NCBI GenBank assembly: GCA_948567375.1
Contig: OX419760.1
Coordinates: 57,102,001-57,166,000 of the forward strand
Length of the DNA stretch: 64,000 bases
Reading direction: 5' to 3'
From: Lunularia cruciata
Taxonomy: Eukaryota > Streptophyta > Marchantiopsida > Lunulariales > Lunulariaceae
The translations under genes were made by a program, and so were the position numbers. Positions 46,531-55,609 of this stretch are shown here, one piece after another. Under the pieces are notes generated by a model. The model was given only the letters and a program-made list of their open reading frames with translations. It was not told where the DNA came from and searched no databases. Position 1 is the stretch's first letter. Each line of letters begins with the position of its first letter.

Positions 46531-47189
46531 AAAGAAGGGAGAAATCCAGTGCTTGCCTGTTTGGAATTGTTGTAGGCAAATTCTGCAGCTCCAAGACATT
46601 CATCCCAGTTGGTATGGTGGACATTGACAAAGGCCCGCAACATATCCTCCAATGTACGATTGGCGCGTTTGGTTTGTCCATCAGTTTGAGGATGATAGGC
46701 CGTGGACAAAGCAAGCTTGGTGCCGAGTATCTGGAAGAGTGCTTGCCAAAACTTCCCAGTAAATCGAGGATCACGGTCGGAGATGAGTACCCGTGGCATT
46801 CCATGATGCTTGAAGACATTGTCGAAGTAGATTTGCACTAAGGTTGGAGCATCCACGGTATCACAGGTTGGTGCCAAGTGGATTTGCTTACTAAGCTTAT
46901 CCACAAACACCACAATTGCGGTGTGTCCTTGTTTTGTCTTTGGCAAGGATGTGATGAGATCCAAGCTCACATGCTCCCAACGAGCAGATGGAATGGCGAG
47001 TGGTTGAAGGAGTCCACTCGGCTTTTGGTTGCTGGCCTTGTTTCGTTGGCAACTCTCACATGATTGGACAAAGTCTCGAACATCTCGTGTCATGTTGGGC
47101 CACCACCATTGGCGTTGGAGGGTGCCCAAGGTCTTGTCCACTCCCATGTGACCAGCTATTGGTAAATCATGGGCTTCTTGAAGGCGCAC
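46446..47189 (-). pseudogene. Integrase core of E3
   Basis: The frame contains the zinc domain (HDLPIAGHMGVDKTLGTL, SCESCQRNKA: HHCC complete). The DDE core has LDLITSLPKTKQGHTAIVVFVDKLSK (first D), VLISDRDPRFTGKFWQ (second D) and STAYHPQTDGQTKRANRTLED (E). It joins the strand of element cDNA to host DNA. A TGA (from a likely CGA) separates it from the RNase H part at 47190. The C-terminal part is out of frame after about 46530. Confidence 0.9.
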
Positions 47190-47192
47190 AAG

Positions 47193-48263
47193 TCAAAGAT
47201 CACCTTTGGTTGGAACATAGATCTGGTCTGCATGGAATAAAAGGCCTTCCTTGAAGGAGAAGGTGTTGTACTCCTTGTCGCATGCTGTCAAACGACCGTG
47301 TACCATTTGGAAGAAGGGATCTTGTCGTAGAGCTGATTGAAACTCATTATGGACCTTAGGGTCAATGGACACCGTTGTAATTGCCGCCGTGATGAAAGGA
47401 AGATCCTTCAAATCAGGTCGTCGTGATAGAGCATTGGGAATGACATGGAACCGACCTGGTTTGTACTCAAGTTTGATGTCAAACAATTGGAGTTGCTCTT
47501 CCCATCAATGATGCCGGCTCTTCATGTGCTCCAAGTGTAAGGTCTGCAACAATGGCTTGTGATCAGTTTGCATGATCACTTGTTTCCCCAAGAGATAATG
47601 CCTCCATACCTTGGTGGCATATACCATTGCAAGTTGTTCTCGATCTCGAGCAGAGTAATTTCTTTCCGCTGTATTTAGTCGGCGAGACACAAAGGCAATC
47701 GGATGTAGTCCATCTGGAAATTCTTGTTGCAACACAACTCCAATTGCAAAGTTAGAAGCATCAAAATCAACCACACAAGGTAGTTGAGGATCATATGGTT
47801 GAAGAATAGGTCTTGAAGACACCATATGCTTTAACTTCTGGAATGCTTCTTCATGCTTGGTGGTCCACTGGAAGCTCGAGCTCTTTCTCAAGAGGTCAGT
47901 CAATGGTGCAGCCACGTGAGCATAATAGTGGATGAACCGTCGATAAAAACTGGCCAGTCCATTGAATGCTCGTACTTCTGTAGCATCCTTCGGGGTAGGC
48001 CAATCAGTAATGGCCTTGATCTTCTCTTCTTCCATCTTGATCCCCTCTAATGAGATCTTATGACCCAAGAAGGTAACCTCCTTTTGCCAAAAAGCACACT
48101 TTGACTTCTTGCAGTAAAATTTCCATTGTCGTAGTCGTCTTAGGACTTCTCGCACATGATTCACATGTGCTGCCTCTGTCCTGCTATAGATTAAGATATC
48201 ATCTAAGAACACCACCACGGACCGATCTAATAGTCCCTCCAACACTCGATGCATCTGATCCAT
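47193..48263 (-). pseudogene. RT second half, RNase H and linker of E3
   Basis: The 252-codon frame (47505-48263) runs from MDQMHRVLEGLLDRSVVVFLDDILIYS (the YxDD-type LDDI) through KSKCAFWQKEVTFLGHKIS and LASFYRRFIHYY to RNase H. RNase H shows VVDFDASNFAIGVVLQQ, ERNYSARDREQLAMVYATKV and QTDHKPLLQTL, so catalytic D, E and D are in place. A TGA at about 47502-47504 (likely from CGA) interrupts HH-RWEEQ. The continuation (47193-47486) is the linker FDIKLEYKPGRFHVIPNALSRR. Confidence 0.9.
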
Positions 48264-49508
48264 GAAGACTACTGGAGCATTAGTGAGTCCGAAAGGTAGA
48301 ACTCTCCACTCAAAATGTCCATACCTTGTGCGAAAGCAGTCTTTTGCACGTCCTCTCCTTCAATAGGAATTTGCCAATAGCCGCTACAAAGATCTAGCTT
48401 GGAAAAGTAGCATGCTCCACTTAGTTGATCAAGCAGGTCATCAATCCGAGGCAAGGGATATGCATTCTTCACGGTTTGCTTATTGAGCCCACGGTAATCA
48501 ATACAGAACCGAAGTCCTCCGTCTTTCTTTGGAACAAATAGTACCGGTGCTCCCCACGGAGAGGTACTATGTCGTATGAAATCCTTCTCCAACAACTCTG
48601 TAAGTGTTGTTTGCAACTCCTCCAACTCCTTTGGTGAGAGCCGATAGATTGGTCTACTCACTGGAGTACTCCCTGGCAATAACTCAATCTTGAAGGGCAT
48701 ACCTCGATCGGAGGGTAATCCCTTTGGCAGATCATCCGGAAACACATCTGCAAACTCCTCAACTATCCGATCAACCATTGCTTGATGCGGCACTTGGCCC
48801 TCCTCAGATTGTTCTTGTGCAATCGGCTTGATCCACACCGCAAATACAGACTTATCTTCCTCCAAAGCTTGCTCTATGGCTGCTTCATTAACAAACTTCC
48901 CTTCCAGGGACTTATCTCTCTTCCAAGCTTGCTCTATGGTTGCCTTCCTGGCAAACTTCCCATCTTGGGACTCATCTCCCTTCCAGATTTGCTCTATGGC
49001 TACCTTCTCAACAAACTTCCCATCTTGGGACTGACTATTCTTAGGTGTCTTACTCAGAGGTGCCAGACAACCTAATCGGAAATTCCTACCTTGGTGCTGT
49101 AGTTGAATCTGACGTCGGGTCCAATCGAATTGAACCTTATGACGTTCAAGCCAAGGTAGACCCAGAATGATATCATAGTGTAGAGGTGCCACTACAAACC
49201 TCATACACTCCAAATACTCCTTCCCAATCTTGAAGGTAACAGGATGCGAGGTGCGGAATGCAGAACCTTTTCTACCATCTGCCATCATCAAACTACTTCC
49301 AATCACTGGCTTGATAGGAATACCCAATTCCTTTGCTACTTGCATAGACATGCAATTCTCTGAACTTCCAGAATCAACCAAAATCCTACAACCCCGATTA
49401 GATATCGTACCTTGCAAGTGAAGCAAACTTGCATAGGTCAAGCCTTCAATCCCATTGGAACTAATCAAGCTCCCAATAGGCGGCTCGAAATCTCCTACTG
49501 GGATTCTT
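48264..49508 (-). pseudogene. Protease and RT first half of E3
   Basis: This pol frame is entered in -1 relative to gag and reads [21 protein letters not shown]. It continues through the protease active site [17 protein letters not shown] and the flap-side block [15 protein letters not shown] spacer has three similar ~27-residue units ([34 protein letters not shown]). RT begins [59 protein letters not shown] one-base deletion near 48330 (TTCGCACAAGG for TTTCGCACAAGG) throws the frame before the FGLTNAP block. Confidence 0.9.
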
Positions 49509-50394
49509 CGTTTCCCTGATCATTCTTTTCCACAAACTCCATCTGGGCAACTTGTTGAGGTCGCCCATTCCTAAGTGGACATTCAGCAATGTGATGTCCA
49601 ACTTGGCAACAATAAAAGTAACCTCCATTTTGTCGTAATCTCTCTCTATCTGCTGTGCCAAGTGGTCTTTGTTGGATCGCATCAATCTCCATTGGTACCG
49701 GTTCTTCCACTCGTGGTACTGGTAGGTTTTGTGTCGGTCGAGGTCGAGACCAAGTTGTCGCAACTAAGGAATCAAAACGCTCAGCCAATTGCATGGCTTC
49801 TTCTATGTTTTGTGGCTCTCGCATGGTCACCTCCAATCTGAATCGTGACTTCAATCCTCGCACAAATCGATCCAGAACTTCACCTTCTTGGATATCTGGA
49901 ATTTGCATGATGATATTCTGAAATTGTGTGATGTAGCTTCTCACCGAACCAATCTGCCTCAACTCCGCTAATTTATCTCGTGCAGCTCGGGTGGCATTTA
50001 TAGTCTGAAATCGGCCAAGTATTGCATCCTTGAATTCTGCCCATGTCAAAATTGGTGTAACAATTTGTCATTCAGCTCTTTCTACTCGGAATCGCCACCA
50101 AAGTTTTGCCACGCCATCCAACTGGCTAGAAGCCAAGAGAATTTGTTTCCGCTCATCTTGAAGATTGGTGGCTTCAAAGTAACGTTCACAGTCAAACACA
50201 AAATTCTCCAATGTGCCTGGAACATTCTTGCCTTCAAACACCTTGGGTTTCGGAAATCAAATGCGATCTTCTCCATCTCGAACTGGCACTCTATCTATCT
50301 GTTCTCGTCGTTGCTGGTCTCGTTCATCCAACAATCGAGTAAGATGCTTGATTTGTTGTTGCATTGCAAGGATAACATCCGGTATTGCGGCCAT
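49495..50394 (-). pseudogene. gag of E3
   Basis: The frame starts at ATG 50394 (MAAIPDVILAMQQQ) with an N-terminal heptad segment (IKHLTRLLDERDQQRREQI). A TGA at 50257-50259 (reverse) interrupts it just before FPKPKVFEGKNVPG; E1 and E2 have the same TGA. The gag core is ASSQLDGVAKLWWRF, ILTWAEFKDAILGRF, VRSYITQFQNIIMQI. The knuckle YFYCCQVGHHIAEC has lost its first Cys (Tyr). Gag ends at TAG 49495-49497, 12 nt after a GGGAAAC heptamer. Confidence 0.87.
49510..49516 (-). promoter_or_regulatory. Candidate -1 frameshift heptamer between gag and pol of E3
   Basis: Reverse reading GGGAAAC is phased G GGA AAC in the gag frame, the X XXY YYZ form of known -1 slippery sites. Four codons later gag stops at TAG. 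A -1 slip at the heptamer gives KRRIPVGDF, which runs open into the protease. AATCCCA, four bases downstream, can pair with TGGGATT ~45 nt further on (49445-49451), a possible stimulatory stem. E2 keeps the same stop and -1 pol frame, but its heptamer is AGGAAAC. Confidence 0.6.
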
Positions 50395-50427
50395 TGCTAC
50401 TACCCTAATCCACTACCCTCAATTTAT

Positions 50428-50643
50428 CTAGTTGATTAACACATAGATACAACACGTCCACCGTTCTCCATAAGTCACAACTGGAAGTATCAAGGGTTCC
50501 TCTGACACGGTGATCATATGTAGAAAATCCTGCCCAAAGCGTGAGGTGATGAACTGTGTGAAACGATGCTTTGGTAATATCTGGACATGAAAGTCCCAAT
50601 GGTTTGGCGGAAGTGGATTTGGTGGTCCATAAATTCCATCCAT
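50428..50643 (-). CDS. Pre-gag ORF of E3
   Basis: A 71-codon ORF with its ATG (50641-50643) ten bases after the primer site. It starts MDGIYGPPNPLPPN, includes SRFGQDFLHMI and LILPVVTYGE, and ends IYVLIN followed by TAG. It is in the same frame as gag, which starts 34 nt downstream. D (2423-2653) and the relic at 39735 share the pattern. No family is recognised. It may be a leader peptide, an N-terminal gag module now cut off by a stop, or a short protein in its own right. Confidence 0.6.
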   Translation of the reverse strand: MDGIYGPPNPLPPNHWDFHVQILPKHRFTQFITSRFGQDFLHMITVSEEPLILPVVTYGERWTCCIYVLIN

Positions 50644-50652
50644 CCCATTCTT

Positions 50653-50664
50653 GCTCTGATACCA
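50653..50664 (-). other. Primer-binding site of E3
   Basis: Reverse reading TGGTATCAGAGC one base after the 5' LTR; initiator-Met tRNA type. Confidence 0.92.
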
Positions 50665-50665
50665 A

Positions 50666-51064
50666 TGTAAAAGACCAAAACCGAGGAGAGAAATAGGAGA
50701 ATAGAAACTCACATTGGGACACTGAATGAGGGAAAACTCTGAATGCCTAGCATGAGCCTCGGCCTTGGTATTTATAGGTAGCATACAAGTCCCTTGAAGC
50801 TTCTCAAGAAGCTTCCTTGAGCCGCTTTCTTGGAGTGCAAGCCAAGTTAACTAGGAAGCTTCTCAAGAAGCTTCCTTCTAGAAGCCGCCTACTTGGCGTG
50901 CAAGCTAAGCTAGTTAGAAGCTTCTAGAAGCTTCCTTCTAGAAGCTACCTGCTTAGGGCGCAAGTTAACTAGTTAGGAAGCTTCTAGAATATTCTAGGCT
51001 ATTTTGTCTTATTATCTACTTCATAAGCTCAACTAACTTCGTCGCTAAACTCCATATTGTTACA
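50666..51064 (-). repeat. 5' LTR of E3
   Basis: Read in reverse it starts TGTAACAATATGG (51064) and ends GGTCTTTTACA (50666). It holds four heat-shock-type clusters on a ~60-bp repeat and TATAAATA at 50769-50776. Confidence 0.94.
50796..50998 (-). promoter_or_regulatory. Four heat-shock-element-like clusters in the E3 promoter LTR
   Basis: Clusters at 50796-50816, 50855-50885, 50917-50945 and 50977-50998 read GAAGCTTCTCAAGAAGCTTC, the same extended with TTCTAGAAG, GAAGCTTCTAGAAGCTTCC plus TTCTAGAAGC, and GAAGCTTCTAGAATATTC. The last two contain four or more GAA/TTC units at exact 2-base spacing, the ideal heat-shock factor site. The clusters recur every ~60 bp. They lie upstream of TATAAATA (50769-50776, reverse). 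Heat response is inference from motif and position. Confidence 0.72.
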
Positions 51065-51069
51065 ATCCA

Positions 51070-52317
51070 TCTCTTCTATGGGCAACTCTAAGCAAGGGCC
51101 ATCTCCTCCCCCCATACAATCAATTGCTGCATGGAATGCCTCATCCTCTTCTGCCTCAATCAATTGTTGGACTTCATCTTTACCTTCACTTTCTCTCCCT
51201 GACTCCTCAGTTTGTAATGTGAGTTCAGCTTCTTTGGAGTCTCCTCTTCTGGACTCTGTCTCTCCTTCATACTTTGTCTCCAAAGTCTCATCCTTCACCA
51301 CCTTCTTACCTTGCAAATTGAGTCTTTGGGTCTTTCATTGTGGCTAGGGTAAGGCTACTTCTTTGGGTTTAGTTTGCTTCTTTGTCTTTGGACTTCTTCC
51401 TTCCACCATCTCTTTTTATCCCATTCTAATGAAATGATCATTGTTGGCTCGCAATTGTACAATGTATCGTTGCTCCTCTTCATCCGATTCTTGTCCAAGA
51501 TTGGGATGGAAATGCAAAACCATATGCTACCCTCCTCCATTGTCAATAGGTTTAATTCAAAGTAGAAGTGCACCTCAAACGATGCAAAGTAGTGTGGTGG
51601 TGAATTGGTCCTCCAATTTATGATCATCTACCTTTTTCTCTGATAAAAACACTTTGCCTAGTTCACCTTCTCTCTTGCAAACATCTAGTGGAAGAAGACC
51701 GCCTATTGCATGTTTATGTACATTGTTTGCTTGGGCTTGAACATGGCCATGAGCACCCCCATAATGCTTTGCTTAATCGGGTCTTGATAGGACTCCACTT
51801 TGTAGCCATTGTTGGTCCATAGAGCAAAGAATAAATTTTGGATTTCCGTAGTCTCTTTTGCATCATCACACTTCCTATAGAAGGTGACCTAGTTGCCTCT
51901 CTTGCTTCCTTCCCCAATACTTACTTCCAATCTGACTCAGTCCATCAAGTCGGGTTTCCTCTCTTCCCCATAACTTCAAGGCCTTCCTCACAAGTATTGG
52001 TAGCTATCTTTGCCATGATGCCTAGAAAACCAACATTCCAATTCCATGCCAAGAATGTGATCCAAAGTCTATTTCAAGACTTTGATCTTAGCTATGACAT
52101 CTAATCGCCAAATTGCAAAACTCCTCACTGCAAGTGTGTTCTTAGTCTTCTTCGCCATGATTTTCTCACTAGTTCTTTGGCACTAGAAGATTATCCACTC
52201 TCCAAGACACGACACTCTTACGCCTTTTGGACTCCAAAAAATTTCACTCTCAATTGGCTTCTTGACTTGCATTACTGCAAGACAACTACTCAAAGGAATA
52301 GGGTATCTACTTAACAT
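51070..52317 (-). pseudogene. N-terminal third of the B2 protein
   Basis: Read in reverse from the ATG at 52317. Blocks: FAIWRLDVIAKIKVLK near 52100, HAKNVIQSLFQ-like antisense region excluded, TESDWK near 51930, globular part near 51440-51620 (HYFASFEVHFYFELNLL), then the acidic region 51080-51290 (GETESRRGDSKEAELTLQTEESG, EAEEDEAFHAAIDCMGGG). It is the counterpart of 35641-37084. Stops near 51355, 51700 and 52030 break it. It continues at 45470 beyond E3. Confidence 0.66.
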
Positions 52318-52335
52318 GTTTGATTTCTCCCAATT

Positions 52336-54360
52336 GGGTGGGGCACAAGTCTAGGAACCAGATATATGGAGTATAATCCTAAAGGATGTGAAAATTTTGC
52401 CAAACATTTACCAAAAACTCAACTAAACTGGCTAGCCTCATGCCAATAAGTTGACCATTTTAGTCCTACATAGCCTCTCTAGCAATAGCACTATGTTTTG
52501 AAGCCTCTAAATGCCAAAATTTTGCCAAATAAGGTCTTTCTACTTGCCAATTAGAACCTTCATCAATGCATCTATGCACCTCTTCTATAATTGGCTGACC
52601 ACCAAATCCTTTGCTAATTATCACCTCATGCCAAATTGAGAGAATAGGAGATCTTCATCAATCTAGCTAACCTTTGCCAAATTTGACCAATCTTTGCCAA
52701 CTCAACCTTTGAACTTGGCCGACCTTCACCAGCTCAAGAACTAGTTAGGGCAATTTGTGCAACCTCCAACTTTGGATAATCTCTACCAATCTTATGTACC
52801 TCCTTTGAAGGTCGTTGACCCTCAAATCGTCTACTAATTATCACCTCGTGCCAAATTGAGAGAATGTAGATCTCCATATCTCTAATGCAAGGAGATGGGT
52901 TCTCAAATATGCTTTCAAATTTTCACTTCAGGCCTAATTTGTACCAAATCAACTCTACTTTCACCTCCTTAGGCTCAAATCAAACATCCACTATCTCAAA
53001 TTGAGTCAATTCTTAAATTTTTAGGCTTGAAGCTCAATTTTCACCCTAATTTTACTTCCTTGGGCTCAAATTGAACACCCACTATCTCAAATTGAGTCAA
53101 TCTTCAAAAATTTGGAGAAGGCTTCTATACACCATCTACCTCACTATCAAATCTACAAAAACTCAAGCAGAGCTTTGGCTCATAATCCATACAACTGAAG
53201 GAGAACTTTGAGTAATGGTGATTAGAGATACCAACAATCCTACCAAGCTTGGAAATACCACCAACACACTCTGTTTTTGCACCTAATTATAGGGACCTCT
53301 TTTTAATGTCAAAAATTAGTATAAGATACAAACTACACATCTATACAAGTAGTGGCCGTAAAAAATGGAAGACCTACAACTCATGACTCATGTATGCTCT
53401 TAGAAAATTGAAACCCTATCCAATGGCAGAGCACATAAGATAACATGCTTAATGGACAATTTCTGCATCACCAATGAGAGTGAGCAAGAGCTTGCAAGTG
53501 GTTGCAAGGAGATGGTGTTAAATCTGGTATGGTTTGTGGACAATAGGGGGTTTCATAAATAGTTTTACTAAGCTCAATATATTTTCATATAGATTTTTAT
53601 GGAGCTGAATCAATACGGAGTGCATGTAGGAGGTAGAAAGAGTCCCACTATGGAGTTCCAACCAAGTTTCTTACTATTAGCGCACTCCATATGAGGTGGT
53701 TTTTAGAAAATAAGGGATACATAGTTTTCCATTGTCATTCCATAGTGCATTAATTACATATTAGGGTTAATAAAGTACCTCATTTAGGTTAATGTAAATT
53801 TGGCGGCCACCAAAGAGTGCAATTGTGTGATGTACAAGAACACCCATGACTGAGAAAGTTGACCGCCGAGTTGGGAGATTTATGCGCAAGATGCTTGGAA
53901 TGCAAAAATTGACCGGTAGAGTGGGAAGATTTGAGTGCATGTTGTGTGAAGGTTGGAAGGGGGAGTGAATTCCTTTGGAGCATGAAGAATTGAGTGAGTG
54001 TTGTGTGAAGGTTGGAAGGAGGAGTGAATTTGTTTGGAGTAGGAAGATTTGAGATTTGAGATTTATGATCTTGTTTGGTGTGCATAGAATAAAGATGCCT
54101 AGATAGTACTAGTTACAAAATAAGCATTGCATGGTCTTGTTCTCTTTTCTTATGTGCATATAATGAAGATTTCTAGATAGTAATAGTTACACAATGAAAT
54201 TTATGATCTTGTTCTTTTGTTTTGTGTGCCAAGAATAGAGATGTCAAGAAGGGGTTAACTTTGGTGATTAAGAATCAAGTCAAGTCATGCCGAGGGATGC
54301 ACTTGAATAGAACTAACTAGAAATATTAGAAAATGTATTCAATGGATTATTCAATTAGAT
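52336..54360. other. Non-coding stretch between B2 and the transposase relic
   Basis: No credible gene. Two pairs of diverged direct repeats are visible: CTAATTATCACCTC with TGCCAAATTGAGAGAAT at about 52611 and 52834, and CCACTATCTCAAATTGAGTC at about 52990 and 53086. A 60-bp tandem duplication lies at 53939-54058. The reverse ORF 53789-54085 is probably an accident of that repeat. Confidence 0.5.
53939..54058 (+). repeat. 60-bp tandem duplication
   Basis: TGTTGTGTGAAGGTTGGAAG begins at 53939 and again at 53999; the following GGAGTGAATT...TTTGGAG part repeats with a few changes. Confidence 0.8.
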
Positions 54361-54932
54361 TTGGAGATCTCGCTACAAAGATTAGAAGATGAAGATGAAG
54401 ACAGAGAAGTAGGAGGAGATTTAGATATGCTAGAATATTTGATTAGTGGGTGGGAGTATGCACATACACATCAATACTTGGAACCCCAAGTTACTTGCAC
54501 TTGTAGTAGAGAGTTTGTGATAAAGTATCGTGGAAATCTTGATGTGAAGGCCTTTCACCAGATTACTAGAATGGATGTCAATTCTTTTTCAACATTAGTG
54601 GATTTGATTAAAATGGACATTATTTTTGAAAAAAGCTACCAAAGAGAGCAAACACTAGTGTGGATCCAAGTAGCTCTAGCTTTGGATAGATTTGGGCATC
54701 ACGGCAATGGTGCTTGTGTTGCACAGGGCTTAAATATCTGGGGCATTAGTGTTGGTTCAACAATTGCTTTTACAAATAGAGTTATGATAGCCATATTATA
54801 TTTGATGAGGAGTCAAGTTGCTTGGCCCAAGCACGAGGAGAGGAAGAGGATATTGATAGTTTTTGCATAGAAAGGTTGTCTCAATTGTGTTGGTTTGGTA
54901 GATGGAACATTGTTTCCTCTTGTTGTTCAACC
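54361..54932 (+). pseudogene. PIF/Harbinger-type transposase, N-terminal part
   Basis: The 170-codon frame holds RNLDVKAFHQITRMDVNSFSTL-like helices, then QVALALDRFGHHGNGACVAQ, WGISVGSTIAFTNRVMIAIL and WPKHEERKRI. Plant Harbinger transposases have this helix-turn-helix region before the nuclease. After one stop (54868-54870) comes CVGLVDGTLFPLVVQP, whose Asp is the first catalytic residue. The frame is cut at 54932 by a reverse C LTR and continues at 55610. Confidence 0.82.
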
Positions 54933-55609
54933 TACGAGCCGGCTTGTCTCTCACTCAAACTGAACCTTTGATGGCTATTATGGTAGTGCACCATAGACAA
55001 AGAATCCCAACTCCATCATACTCTTCCAAGGCTAATACTCCAAGACTCAAGACATTGCTCACTAGAGAACTCAATGAGAGAGATAGTTGCGAATGAAAGG
55101 ATGATGAGCACCGCCTCACCCCTCGTTATATACTTGTGAAATAGTTACACACCAAAGTTACTAATAATTAGAGTAACTCAAGTTACTAGGCTAGAAGTCA
55201 AATAAAGTCAAAAAGCTAATGGAATATCATGCTCATGGGAATATTCTTCTAAGCATGTGGTCTTATCTTGACACCCAACCACTAAGTTAAGGACTCCTTC
55301 ACATTGGCTTTTTTGGACTATAGAAGAATCTAAAACAAAAAGGCTTGTGTGTCCAAGAGTTCTCAACTCTTTCCTCAAAGCCAAACATTGAGGAAAAATA
55401 CCAAGTCAACACACTAGAATCCAAATAGTGGTGCTCATCTTTTCCACTTCCTCTAAAGTAGGTCAACTTTATCTTGGCTATGACTAACATTAGTTAATCA
55501 TGATTAATGTAGAACCATCTTTTATCTCTATATAAATAATATCTCTCAAGTACTTGTAATACCAAGCTAAATATTACAATATCACACACATGGACAAATG
55601 GATGTTACA
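54933..55609 (-). repeat. Solo LTR of family C inside the transposase gene
   Basis: It begins TACGAGCCGGC (canonical TGTGAGCCGGC) and ends GGATGTTACA. Flanks CAACC and AATCC agree at three of five bases, so a target duplication is possible but weak. The transposase reading frame resumes right after it. Confidence 0.88.

Larger units (their letters stand above)
45471..51064 (-). mobile_element. Near-intact chromodomain Ty3 retrotransposon E3
   Basis: Two 399 bp LTRs (45471-45869 and 50666-51064) differ at about six positions by eye. A perfect ATCCA duplication flanks the element (45466-45470, 51065-51069). Inside are primer site, pre-gag ORF, gag, protease, RT, RNase H, integrase and chromodomain in proper order. 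Only a handful of stops and two single-base shifts spoil it. It is the youngest element here and the best reference for family E. Confidence 0.95.
43335..52335 (-). mobile_element. Family-A element, subfamily B (B2), 5'-truncated, split by E3
   Basis: The 3' end is present at 43335 (reverse reading GTGATATTTGCTGGTGTGTCTCA). Removing E3 with its duplication leaves ~3,402 bp. The copy lacks the 5' ~400 bp: the start codon (52315-52317) is present, but the sequence departs from B1 about 20 bp upstream of it. No second terminus or target duplication is found, so the right edge is a truncation or rearrangement. Confidence 0.82.

Noticed and set aside
46355-46819. Long plus- and minus-strand ORFs overlapping E3 integrase in other frames
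   Set aside because: They are frame shadows of the integrase reading frame and carry no independent motif.
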